DNA of 19,779 nucleotides from Anaerolineaceae bacterium (GCA_014860845.1 JACZIY010000441.1:1-19779), one strand, 5' to 3'. Positions 6,566-14,429 are shown, counted from the stretch's first letter. Numbers and translations are program-made. The notes: generated by a model from the letters alone, not told the origin.

Positions 6566-8302
6566 ATGAGTGAATTAGTTGAATTAGCCTCTGTTCTTGG
6601 TATAAAAATTGATATTCACACAACTAAGTTATATTTATTTGATGTGGTAGATGGAATATTTCATCTGTTAGCGACCAGTGAAGCTGATACATCTATTAAA
6701 CCTCCTTATAACGACATAAGAGAAGGATTTTTTAAAGCAATTGACAATCTACAACAAATATCTGGAAGAATGCTAATCGATGATGAAATGAATTTGATTA
6801 TTCCAAGTCAAAATGATGGTAGTGGAATTGATCAAATTGCGTTTACTTATGGGTTTCTGGACCAGATTTCAATTATTACAGCTGGTTTATTAGAAGGGGT
6901 ATCTATATCCAGCCTGTCACATTTAATAAATTCGACCCACATGAAACATTCAGATCAAATCAGTTTAAATGACCCCAGAAAAATTGATGAGATATTATCT
7001 TCGGTTGTGAACAATAAGCCAGACATAATTTTATTATCTGGGGGCACTGAAAATGGTGCGAACAAATCTGTTTTAAGAATGATGGAAATTATTTTATTTT
7101 GTATCAAACATCTACCAAAAGAAAGAATACCCGAACTGGTTTATGCTGGGAATACATCGATTGCTGAAAAGATTCAGGAAATGACATCCTCTATCGCAAA
7201 ATTATCAATTACAGAGAATATCAGACCAACTTTGGAAGATGAAAATTTGATACCTGCTTTAACCTTTATCAATGAGATAGCATCACAATTGATGGTGAGG
7301 AAAATTCCCGGATTTGAGTATTTATTCAGTTTCACACGATCTGTCCCCCTCCCATATAATCAGGCAACTGGGATCATGACAAAATTTCTCAACAAATTGG
7401 GTAATGAGAAAAATGGGAATATTTTAGTAATTGATTTAAGCAAAGAAATTATTTTAATGGCTGGCAGCAATAATGGTAATCTTTATCAAAATGTTGTGGA
7501 AAATTCGTTATTAAACCGTCCAGACCATTTTATTTCTGAAACGAATATCCGAGATGTCTCCAATTGGTTACCTAAAAATAAAGAAAAAGAGGATATTCAT
7601 AATTATGTATGGGGTAAATCCATCAGACCCAATACTATTCCCGTTGATAAAGATGAACTATTTATTGAAATCAGTATAATAAAAAATTTAATTCGGAAAA
7701 ATTATCAGAAATTTAAAAATAAATTTGGCAATTTTTCGGATGATTGGAACCAGATCGTGATAAATGGTGATTTCTTAACCAATTTTGAAAATCCGAATGA
7801 TGTTGCGCTTATCCTTTTAGATACTATTCAGCCGAAAGGAATCACAAATTTGTTTCTAGATCAACATGGTATTTTGCCTGTTCTTGGAAGTATTGCTGTT
7901 GATAATCCAATTTTACCCATCCAAATATTAGAGGGTTCCTCCATCAGCCTTTTGGCAAAAGTTTTTTCCATTCAATCCAAGGCAAAAATTGGCACACCGA
8001 TTTTAAAAGTTAGGCTTGAATTTAAAGACGGCACTTATCTGGAAGAACAGATCGTCAAAGGGACGATCTCAAAATTGCCTTTATCGGCAGGCCAAATTGT
8101 AAAATTATTTTTAGAACCACTAAGCAATATTGACATGAACCAATTTGGAAGAAATGTCGATAAAGGCTTTATAGTTCAAGGTGGATTATGCGGAGTGATC
8201 TTCGACGCACGCGGTAGACCGATCCAATTACAGAAAAATAATACTGAGCGGTTCGATCAATTCCTAAACTGGTATAAGAGCATGGACATTAACCTGGCAT
8301 AG
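6566..8302 (+). CDS. MutL/GlmL-like (glutamate mutase L-type) protein, ASKHA fold
   Basis: A 578-residue protein whose layout follows the MutL (glutamate mutase L / GlmL) family of actin-like ATPases. It has an N-terminal strand pair (ELASVLGIKIDIHTTKLYLFD), IILLSGGTENG at 154-164, LVYAGNTSIAEKI at 191-203, FTRSVPLPYNQATGIM at 256-271, and a late LLDTIQPKGITNLFLDQHGILP stretch. MutL proteins are thought to help reactivate or assemble B12-dependent mutases, but no mutase subunit lies nearby. The inner phosphate motif, expected near 286-300 as a DxGGxTTD-like sequence, reads VIDLSKEIILMAG, so the nucleotide site looks degenerate. This fits a paralogous branch with another job. It sits 3 bp after the 7-TM gene. 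Family assignment is good; function is unknown. Confidence 0.8.
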   Translation: MSELVELASVLGIKIDIHTTKLYLFDVVDGIFHLLATSEADTSIKPPYNDIREGFFKAIDNLQQISGRMLIDDEMNLIIPSQNDGSGIDQIAFTYGFLDQISIITAGLLEGVSISSLSHLINSTHMKHSDQISLNDPRKIDEILSSVVNNKPDIILLSGGTENGANKSVLRMMEIILFCIKHLPKERIPELVYAGNTSIAEKIQEMTSSIAKLSITENIRPTLEDENLIPALTFINEIASQLMVRKIPGFEYLFSFTRSVPLPYNQATGIMTKFLNKLGNEKNGNILVIDLSKEIILMAGSNNGNLYQNVVENSLLNRPDHFISETNIRDVSNWLPKNKEKEDIHNYVWGKSIRPNTIPVDKDELFIEISIIKNLIRKNYQKFKNKFGNFSDDWNQIVINGDFLTNFENPNDVALILLDTIQPKGITNLFLDQHGILPVLGSIAVDNPILPIQILEGSSISLLAKVFSIQSKAKIGTPILKVRLEFKDGTYLEEQIVKGTISKLPLSAGQIVKLFLEPLSNIDMNQFGRNVDKGFIVQGGLCGVIFDARGRPIQLQKNNTERFDQFLNWYKSMDINLA

Positions 8303-8325
8303 TTATTGCATCTATTTAGAAAATT

Positions 8326-9375
8326 ATGGAAACTCTTAACTTTCACACACTCGGATTAGCAAAAATACAAAGGACAAGAATATTTTCTGGAAGAGGAGAT
8401 GTTTTGGTTCGTGTTGGGCAAAAAGTCGATGCGTCAGACCCAATTGCAGAATTTATCCCTGAAGAAAAGTTCATTATTGTGAATGTTCGTAAAGAATTAA
8501 ATTACAAAAATTCAGATGACGCCCGCAGATCAATCAATGTGAAAATCGGAGATAAATTAATAAAAGGTGATGTGATAGCTCAATCTTCCGGGACAATATC
8601 GAAATCAGTTAAAGCTCAAAACGATTCTGAAGTCGTCAATATAATCTCAAGCCAGATCGTGCTTCGATTAACACAGACACCAAAAGCTGTTTTGGCAGGA
8701 TTCGAGTCGATTGTTACTGAAATACTTCCTTTCCGTGGGGTTGTGATCGAAACAAATGGTGCATTAATCCAGGGAGTCTGGGGAAATCAAAAAGCAACAT
8801 CTGGCCCAATTGTCTCAAATATGAATGATGTTTTTGAAGAACTGACACCTCAAAAGATTGATGTGACATTTAGGGGTTCAATCGTTCTGGGTGGTTATTG
8901 TGCAAATAGCGAAGTTTTCAAAGCAGCAGAAGAACTGAATATTAAAGGTCTGATTCTTTCCAGCATGAGTGCATCTATCGCAACTGCAGCGCTTAATTGC
9001 AATATTCCGATTATATTATTAGAAGGATTTGGACCCATTCCCTTGAATGAAAGAGCATACGAACTACTTAAGTCGAATGAGAAGAAGGTTGTTTCTCTGA
9101 ATGCGATATATGATGTCAAAAAATTTGAAAAACCAGAAATTATCATACAATTACCTGTGGAAGCAAATCCTCCTGTGGATGGACAGGAACTGAAAAATGG
9201 TTGTGTGGTACGTGTAAATTCTGGACCTAATCGAGGAAAAGCTGCGGTTATTAAAAAGATAAATCCAACAAAAACAAAACAATTAAATGGTATCCGCACT
9301 GCTTGTGCAACGATTGAATTCAGTGATGAAGATCAGATTTCCATACCGCTTGCGAATTTGGATATCCTGGAGTAA
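8326..9375 (+). CDS. KOW-domain protein with barrel-sandwich-like N-terminus
   Basis: A 349-residue soluble protein. The N-terminal ~120 residues contain repeated short beta segments such as GDVLVRVGQKVDASDPIAE (24-42) and NVKIGDKLIKGDVIAQ (71-86), like lipoyl/biotinyl carrier or HlyD barrel-sandwich folds, but without a modifiable Lys motif. The middle (180-270) is an alpha/beta region (GSIVLGGYCAN, KGLILSSMSASIAT, IPIILLEGFGPIPL). The last ~55 residues are a KOW motif (GCVVRVNSGPNRGKAAVIKK, 292-311), which in known proteins binds nucleic acid or ribosomal partners. It follows the MutL-like gene by 23 bp, and no Shine-Dalgarno site is obvious, so it may depend on coupling. The exact function is unknown; within the operon it is a likely cytoplasmic partner of the membrane proteins. 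Confidence 0.75.
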   Translation: METLNFHTLGLAKIQRTRIFSGRGDVLVRVGQKVDASDPIAEFIPEEKFIIVNVRKELNYKNSDDARRSINVKIGDKLIKGDVIAQSSGTISKSVKAQNDSEVVNIISSQIVLRLTQTPKAVLAGFESIVTEILPFRGVVIETNGALIQGVWGNQKATSGPIVSNMNDVFEELTPQKIDVTFRGSIVLGGYCANSEVFKAAEELNIKGLILSSMSASIATAALNCNIPIILLEGFGPIPLNERAYELLKSNEKKVVSLNAIYDVKKFEKPEIIIQLPVEANPPVDGQELKNGCVVRVNSGPNRGKAAVIKKINPTKTKQLNGIRTACATIEFSDEDQISIPLANLDILE

Positions 9376-9405
9376 AGTATTAAGTATTATTTTAAGGAGA
9401 ATGAT

Positions 9406-10044
9406 ATGGAACCCACCCAATTAGAGGACAATGAATTATTTGAGGAAGAACCTTCACCAGAAAAACCAAACGGAAATGGTTCCAGTAACAAACCATTCAT
9501 CATTGGTGTTGGTATTTTAGGAGCAGTCGTTGTTTTCTCAATTTTAGCTATTATCGCTTATGTGATCCTTTTTCGTCCGAAAACAACATCTGATTTACAG
9601 AATCAGGCAGCAGAAATTCAAGCACAAAACACAGCAATTTCCTTAATTGCCTCACAAACATCTGAAGTTGAGCAAAAGGTTTCCACTCAAAAAGCTGCTC
9701 CTTCAACTACCCCCGTTTTACCCACCCCGACAGCAGTCGTGGCAATGCCTTCGGCCACATCAGTTGCTGGTTCACAATCTACTTCTGTAGCAGGTCAGGA
9801 TCCTGCAATTCGAACAGCTACTGTTGCTGCTTTCCAGACCCAGGCAGCCGCAACCCTTATGGGAACTCAAGTATCTGCCGGTACTCAAATTGCTTTGGGT
9901 ACGCTTGTTCCACAAGTAACCCCAACTACTCTGCCTACTGCAGGTTTTATGGATGAAGTTGGATTACCTGCACTATTAGGTGCAGCCATTGCCTTGATTG
10001 TTATCATATTCCTTGTTAGAAAAATCCGATTTTCTACCAATTAG
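9406..10044 (+). CDS. Thr/Pro/Ala-rich membrane protein with LPTAG-like C-terminal anchor
   Basis: A 212-residue protein: an acidic N-terminus, a TM helix at about 31-56, a Gln/Ala/Thr/Ser/Pro-rich stretch (60-175, with TPVLPTPTA and repeated AGxQxx-like units), then LPTAG at 176-180, a second hydrophobic helix (187-204) and the basic end RKIRFSTN. The C-terminus is built like a sortase/LPXTG-type sorting signal with Ala for Thr, or a similar anchor seen in Anaerolineae surface proteins. AAGGAG lies at a good distance before the ATG. It starts 30 bp after the KOW gene with no terminator between, so it is probably the last gene of the operon, and a strong terminator follows. Structural rather than enzymatic; function unknown. 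Confidence 0.75.
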   Translation: MEPTQLEDNELFEEEPSPEKPNGNGSSNKPFIIGVGILGAVVVFSILAIIAYVILFRPKTTSDLQNQAAEIQAQNTAISLIASQTSEVEQKVSTQKAAPSTTPVLPTPTAVVAMPSATSVAGSQSTSVAGQDPAIRTATVAAFQTQAAATLMGTQVSAGTQIALGTLVPQVTPTTLPTAGFMDEVGLPALLGAAIALIVIIFLVRKIRFSTN

Positions 10045-10064
10045 AAATTGAGTGTTAAATGATG

Positions 10065-10090
10065 ATCCCCCTTTCGGGGGATTTTTTTTA
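10065..10090. terminator. Strong terminator at the end of the 1767-10044 operon
   Basis: ATCCCCC 10065-10071 pairs with GGGGGAT 10076-10082 around TTTC, followed by a T-run. On the other strand the stem can also end the convergent phosphomannomutase operon, but with few T residues. Confidence 0.9.
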
Positions 10091-10107
10091 TTCAATAAAA
10101 TTTGAAA

Positions 10108-11568
10108 TTAATGAACTGAATCAGCTATTTGTTCTCCGTAAGCTATCATAGCTTTAACCATTTCTTTCGATCTTCCTTCTGCATAAACACGTAAAACTGG
10201 TTCAGTACCAGATGGACGTATTAACAACCAGGAGTCATCCGCAAATAAATATTTGACTCCGTCTAATGCTGATATTGAAGAAAGTGCTTCACCGCCAATG
10301 GTCTGTGGTGCATTCTGAGTTAAACGATCAACCATTTTTTGTTTTGAGACTGGTATATTTAATCGCAGATCTTTACGTTCATATTCAGCAGGTCCAACTT
10401 CTGCTAATAAATTTTCCACCAGGTCATATAAACCGACACCTGATTCTGCTACGATTTCCAACAATAACAAACCCATGGCGACGCCATCTCCTTCGGGGAT
10501 ATGACCTTTGAAAGAAATACCACCGGATTCTTCCCCCCCAATTAAGACGTCTTCTTTTAACATATAATCAGCAATATGATTAAAACCAACTGGAGTTTCA
10601 TGGACCGTAAGTCCATATTTTTTTGCCAATCTATCAATCATTCTGGTGGTAGAAACAGTACGAATAACTGATCCGGTTAAATGTTTCTTCTCAACCAGAT
10701 ATTTCAAAGCCAGCGCCATAATTTTATGAGGATCAACAAAATTTCCCCGCTCATCCATGGCTCCTATTCGATCAGCATCGCCATCGGTTGCAAGGCCTAA
10801 ACATCCCAGACCTGTACTGATGGCTCCTGCCAAAGCACCCAAATTTTTCGCAATAGGCTCTGGATGTACACCACCAAAACCCGGGTTCATTTCACCTCGA
10901 ATTTCGGCAACCTCAGTACCACTTCCTTGAAGAATGGAACGAATAACCCCTCGACCGGAGCCATACATAGAATCAACAACAATCCTTTGTGGATTATCAG
11001 AGATAATATCAAAGTCAATCAGGTTGCTAAGATGTTCAAAATAAGGAGGAATCGGATTGAATTTCTGAATTAAGTTCAGATTTTTGGCTTGCTGATAATC
11101 CATCAAGTTTGGTCCACGTGCCTGTGCTTCATTATCATTTAAAAAGACTTCAACTTTACGGCATTGTTCTGGTAATGCGGAACCACCAAAAGCTGCTTTA
11201 AGTTTAAGACCGTTATATCTGGGAGCATTATGTGAAGCTGTTATCATGATTCCCGCAATTGCATTGAAATGTTTTACGGCATATGAAATGGCTGGAGTTG
11301 GTGCATCCGCCTGACTGAGATAAACGCTATATCCATTTCCCGCCAGGACTCGTGCTACATCATTAGCATACCGGTCTGATAAAAAACGAGTATCAAATCC
11401 CACAACCATTTTTCGGGCATCTGGTCCTGATCCCAGAGTAGAACCGTTCATCCATGATTCAGTCGCGACAGCATCAGCAATCGCTTGTGTGACCAAACGT
11501 AAATTATTAAATGTAAACGTATCTGATATTACTGCTCTCCACCCATCGGTACCAAAACTAATCGTCAT
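10108..11568 (-). CDS. Phosphomannomutase/phosphoglucomutase
   Basis: A 486-residue protein with all four signatures of the alpha-D-phosphohexomutase family: an FGTDGWRA start, the phosphoserine loop TASHNAPRYNG with catalytic S112, the metal loop DGDADR at 262-267, the sugar-binding GGEESGG at 344-350 and the phosphate-binding RPSGTEP at 451-457. It interconverts hexose 1- and 6-phosphates (mannose or glucose) through a bisphosphate intermediate, feeding nucleotide-sugar and polysaccharide synthesis in the cytoplasm. The sequence does not decide between glucose and mannose. AAGGAG precedes the ATG by 7 nt. It is the last gene of the HAD-DUF389-mutase operon, 21 bp after its neighbour's stop. 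Confidence 0.95.
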   Translation of the reverse strand: MTISFGTDGWRAVISDTFTFNNLRLVTQAIADAVATESWMNGSTLGSGPDARKMVVGFDTRFLSDRYANDVARVLAGNGYSVYLSQADAPTPAISYAVKHFNAIAGIMITASHNAPRYNGLKLKAAFGGSALPEQCRKVEVFLNDNEAQARGPNLMDYQQAKNLNLIQKFNPIPPYFEHLSNLIDFDIISDNPQRIVVDSMYGSGRGVIRSILQGSGTEVAEIRGEMNPGFGGVHPEPIAKNLGALAGAISTGLGCLGLATDGDADRIGAMDERGNFVDPHKIMALALKYLVEKKHLTGSVIRTVSTTRMIDRLAKKYGLTVHETPVGFNHIADYMLKEDVLIGGEESGGISFKGHIPEGDGVAMGLLLLEIVAESGVGLYDLVENLLAEVGPAEYERKDLRLNIPVSKQKMVDRLTQNAPQTIGGEALSSISALDGVKYLFADDSWLLIRPSGTEPVLRVYAEGRSKEMVKAMIAYGEQIADSVH

Positions 11569-11589
11569 AGAAAACTCCTTTGAATTTTT

Positions 11590-12792
11590 TTACCATTCAG
11601 GTTCTGGAGTTGCTGACACAATTAAACTGCGCACAATCCACCCTTTGACCTGATCTATAAATCTGATATGAACCCAGGTTGCTCCATCAATGACCACAAT
11701 CTCGTCAAGCACCTGAACTGCTGTTCCATTTAGAACAGTTCTTACAATTTTTGCATCGAATCCTGGTTCCTCCCTTATGTTAGCTCCATCACCTTCAGGA
11801 GATCTCACTTCTGCCCAAATGATGCTTGGTAATGGAGTTAGCGTAATGGTAGCTGTCGAAGTAGGAATCATCGTCAAAATTATTTCTGTCGGTTTTTCTT
11901 GTTCTACCGGGGAAATCGGTTGGGTATTCGTTGGATTTGAAAGAATTGCTGTATTCTGACTTAAAGGATTATTATCTAAAACTACCAAATTGTCAGTATC
12001 TGGTATGACTTCTTTGGCTTTTTGGATTATATCCGGTCTCAAAAAGAAAACTCCAACAATCGCCATTAAAATAATAAGGCTTCCAATCCCCCACCCATTT
12101 TTATAACTGACTGGCTTGATCTTATAGGCTAATAATACGCCAACACTAAATACAATCGCTATGCCGAAATACTGCAGAAATGTAAAAATGCCTGTCGTGA
12201 ATTGGGTTTTTAATCCTAATCCATAAGCAAATCCAGAGGAAACCAGTGGCAGATAAAAACTATACGCAAGCGCTACATTGGCCACCAAAGATGCCTGGCG
12301 TGGGTTGCGGATAATTGTTGATACCATGATGAGAATGCCAACAAATAACAACAATAACCCTGACCAATTAAACTCAATAAAGAACTGCCAGATAATAAAT
12401 TCTCTTTCTGGAAATTGCCTGGCTATGAAACCCGAAAATCCACCGACAATAAAAAAACTGACAAAATTCAGAAGGAGAGAAAACAGTCCAATTTTTAGAA
12501 ATTTGAAGGAGCCTAAATTAAACCCAAATGCTAAACCGATTATTGGAGAAACGATGGGAGTAATCAAAATAGCCAATAGAAATAATGGAAATTTATCTAA
12601 CAATAATGCAAGAGAAATTAACAATAATGAAATTGCTCCAACCAAAAAAGTCTCGACATTTATTTCCAGCCTGCGGCTTAATTGATCTAAAAATCCATTA
12701 AATCCTGTTGGGCCATACTGAGACCATCTTGAATCATTACTTCTGTATTCACTTTTTGAAACTTTTACAGGCTTTTCAGTTTGTTGGTTCAT
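11590..12792 (-). CDS. DUF389 membrane protein with C-terminal SH3b domain
   Basis: The real start is the ATG at 12792, which forms an ATGA overlap with the stop of the HAD gene; an upstream extension of the frame only reads through the HAD gene. This gives 400 residues. After a ~45-residue polar N-terminus come six to eight TM helices with the DUF389 (TIGR00341-like) signature LFLLAILITPIVSPIIGLAFG and GFNLGSFK. A Thr/Ile-rich linker (STATITLTPLP) follows, then a bacterial SH3 domain in the last ~75 residues (VRSPEGDGANIREEPG...GATWVHIRF...GWIVRSLI). DUF389 function is unknown. SH3b domains usually bind cell-wall or peptide ligands, so the tail probably faces outside. DUF389 plus SH3b is a less common arrangement. 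Confidence 0.85.
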   Translation of the reverse strand: MNQQTEKPVKVSKSEYRSNDSRWSQYGPTGFNGFLDQLSRRLEINVETFLVGAISLLLISLALLLDKFPLFLLAILITPIVSPIIGLAFGFNLGSFKFLKIGLFSLLLNFVSFFIVGGFSGFIARQFPEREFIIWQFFIEFNWSGLLLLFVGILIMVSTIIRNPRQASLVANVALAYSFYLPLVSSGFAYGLGLKTQFTTGIFTFLQYFGIAIVFSVGVLLAYKIKPVSYKNGWGIGSLIILMAIVGVFFLRPDIIQKAKEVIPDTDNLVVLDNNPLSQNTAILSNPTNTQPISPVEQEKPTEIILTMIPTSTATITLTPLPSIIWAEVRSPEGDGANIREEPGFDAKIVRTVLNGTAVQVLDEIVVIDGATWVHIRFIDQVKGWIVRSLIVSATPEPEW

Positions 12793-13259
12793 CTGCGTAA
12801 TGTCGCTACCATTCTCATAGGATTTTGAACCAGTTTTAAAGCAGTCAAGCCGTCTTTGACAACAATATCCGATGACATTAATGCATCTATTGATGTTCCC
12901 TCTTCTGAAAAAACGCAAATCCCAATGGCGGCTTCTTTTAGCATACCCGAATCATTTGCTCCTTGTCCAATGGCAATTACTTTTTCCGGGCCTAATCTTG
13001 TTATGAAGTTCTTTTTTTGTTCGCTTTCATTCCCTTGTTGGATTATCTTTGCTTCAATCCCTAATTCGAAATCAATTTTACTTTGTTTTGCGTGAGTGTT
13101 CGCTGTGATCAAATAAACTATTAATCGATCCTGAATCTTATTTATAACCGTGGAGATACCTGGAAATAAAACCCCATCAATTGCCAATGTGCCATTAACA
13201 TCACAAACCAAATATTCTAATTTAAAAATACCTTGTCCAGGTATGTTCATTTCTATCAT
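12789..13259 (-). CDS. HAD-superfamily phosphatase, soluble P-type-ATPase-like
   Basis: A 156-residue protein from the ATG at 13259; longer versions of the frame run backwards through the divergent lipoprotein gene and are not credible. Motif I is DVNGT (D20), with Asn in place of the usual second Asp. Motif II is probably in YLITANTH, and motif IV is GQGANDSGML. The layout matches the COG4087 'soluble P-type ATPase' group, which is the HAD core without a cap and with DxNGT. The likely activity is hydrolysis of a small phosphoester, substrate unknown. TATAAT at 13271-13266 ends six bases before the ATG, so the mRNA is probably leaderless. It is translationally coupled to the DUF389 gene. Confidence 0.85.
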   Translation of the reverse strand: MIEMNIPGQGIFKLEYLVCDVNGTLAIDGVLFPGISTVINKIQDRLIVYLITANTHAKQSKIDFELGIEAKIIQQGNESEQKKNFITRLGPEKVIAIGQGANDSGMLKEAAIGICVFSEEGTSIDALMSSDIVVKDGLTALKLVQNPMRMVATLRR

Positions 13260-13265
13260 AAGGCA

Positions 13266-13273
13266 ATTATAAT
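13266..13273. promoter_or_regulatory. Overlapping divergent -10 elements
   Basis: The 8-bp palindrome ATTATAAT holds TATAAT on both strands: 13268-13273 for the lipoprotein gene and 13271-13266 for the HAD operon. On the minus strand TTTGAT at 13293-13288 could be a -35 (16-bp spacing). Polymerase could occupy only one side at a time. Confidence 0.5.
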
Positions 13274-13308
13274 ACAGACTTACTACAATCAAATCGTAGA
13301 GAAAAAAC

Positions 13309-14358
13309 ATGAAAATTGCAAAAATTACTTCCATATTGATCAGTTTATTTATATTCATAATTGTTTTGAGTGCTTGTATTGATAATTCAACCACCCAAAC
13401 TCCACCTACCAGCACCAATATGGAGGAAACTACAACCATAGAATCTTCTACTCCAACAATTCCAGTTGAAACTGAGATCATTGAAGAATCAAAGAATATC
13501 TTTATCCATTTGGCAAACTCTGACCAATATTTCCCTGACCAATCTGCACTGGCTCAACTTTCTTCCTCTATGATGGAATTGAGTTATGAAGTGCTTTCCA
13601 GCAATGATCTTCCTGATTCGAATCTGACTTTTTCTTTTGTTTTACTCTTTGAACCTTCTCAGGAAACTTTATCCCATTTTCAACCTGAAAATGTTGAACG
13701 GTTCCTGATTGTCCAGGAAAGGGTTGATGAAATTTTTGAAAAGCCCTCGACTGTGTTTGAAGTGTCAGCAGCAAATAGATTATTTATAGCGGGTTATCTT
13801 TCTGCAATAATTTCGAATGACTGGCGGGTTGGTGGATTATTACCGACAATTCAATATCAAAACACAGGTGCGGATATTGTTTTTCAAAATGGAGTGGTTT
13901 TCTTATGTGGACGTTGTTCGCCAACTTATGGACCGATTGTCAATTTCCCGATTACCAATTTGCTATCTATTCCTGAAGACAATAAGGCAACTTTACAAGC
14001 ATATGCTGAAATTGCAACAAATAAAATTAACACCTTGTATATCCCTTCGGTTTATTTATTCGATGATTTAGTTATCCTTCTCAAGCAATCCGGTGTAACC
14101 ATCGTGAGTGATGCAATACCAACTATCGAACAATCGGATTGGATTGATTATGCAATCGTTGATAATTTACATGGGTTGATCATTGGCACAATTTCTAAAA
14201 CTGATCAACAAGGGGGATTGGAAAAAATACCAGTCGAGTTTTCTGTTTACGCATCAGCCAGGGAATTGTCACCAGGCAAATCCAATTTTATCAACAACAT
14301 GATCGATAACTTACAAGCGGGTTTTATTTCACCATATCAAATCCCGATTGAACAATAA
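13309..14358 (+). CDS. BMP-family (PnrA-like) lipoprotein, substrate-binding
   Basis: A 349-residue protein with a lipoprotein signal peptide (lysine at 2 and 5, hydrophobic core, lipobox VLSAC with C23) and a Thr/Ser-rich linker (TPPTSTNMEET...). A periplasmic-binding-like fold follows. The stretch FEVSAANRLFIAGYLSAIISNDWRVGGLLP matches what BMP/Med-type binding proteins show around the domain crossover, followed by VFLCGRCSPTYGPIVNFP. Known BMP proteins bind nucleosides or act as signalling receptors, but no ABC permease genes are adjacent, so the ligand is open. TATAAT at 13268-13273 gives a leader of about 28 nt without a clear Shine-Dalgarno site. A hairpin follows the stop. Confidence 0.75.
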   Translation: MKIAKITSILISLFIFIIVLSACIDNSTTQTPPTSTNMEETTTIESSTPTIPVETEIIEESKNIFIHLANSDQYFPDQSALAQLSSSMMELSYEVLSSNDLPDSNLTFSFVLLFEPSQETLSHFQPENVERFLIVQERVDEIFEKPSTVFEVSAANRLFIAGYLSAIISNDWRVGGLLPTIQYQNTGADIVFQNGVVFLCGRCSPTYGPIVNFPITNLLSIPEDNKATLQAYAEIATNKINTLYIPSVYLFDDLVILLKQSGVTIVSDAIPTIEQSDWIDYAIVDNLHGLIIGTISKTDQQGGLEKIPVEFSVYASARELSPGKSNFINNMIDNLQAGFISPYQIPIEQ

Positions 14359-14359
14359 G

Positions 14360-14389
14360 AGTCAAGAAAAAAATCAATTTTTCTTGACT
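14360..14389 (+). terminator. Hairpin after the lipoprotein gene (weak terminator)
   Basis: AGTCAAGAAAAA 14360-14371 pairs with TTTTTCTTGACT 14378-14389. The stem is perfect, but only three T residues follow. Its 3' arm contains TTGACT, which could double as the -35 of the trpS leader promoter. Confidence 0.5.
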
Positions 14390-14411
14390 TTCGAGCGAAA
14401 GTCCTTAAAAT
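14384..14411 (+). promoter_or_regulatory. Candidate promoter of the T-box/trpS transcript with an internal palindrome
   Basis: TTGACT 14384-14389 and TAAAAT 14406-14411 are 16 bp apart. An alternative is the extended -10 TGTGATAAT at 14413-14421. The spacer is filled by the inverted repeat GACTTTCG-AG-CGAAAGTC (14386-14403), which resembles an operator. Confidence 0.45.
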
Positions 14412-14429
14412 CTGTGATAATATCGTATC

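Noticed and set aside
8895..9299. 134-residue open frame on the minus strand inside the KOW gene
   Set aside because: It lies wholly within a well-supported coding frame, has no ribosome site and has a shadow-like composition (runs of Ser and Phe).
12278..12685. 135-residue open frame on the plus strand inside the DUF389 gene
   Set aside because: The Asn/Lys-rich sequence is the antisense of hydrophobic TM codons; there is no start signal and no family.
12793..12918. Longer N-terminus for the DUF389 protein
   Set aside because: The extension is an alternative frame of the HAD gene, is Cys/Arg-rich and ignores the ATGA overlap at 12789-12792.
13260..13481. Longer N-terminus for the HAD phosphatase
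   Set aside because: It would run through the divergent promoter and the signal-peptide region of the lipoprotein gene. The HAD domain starts right after the ATG at 13259, which has a -10 box in place.
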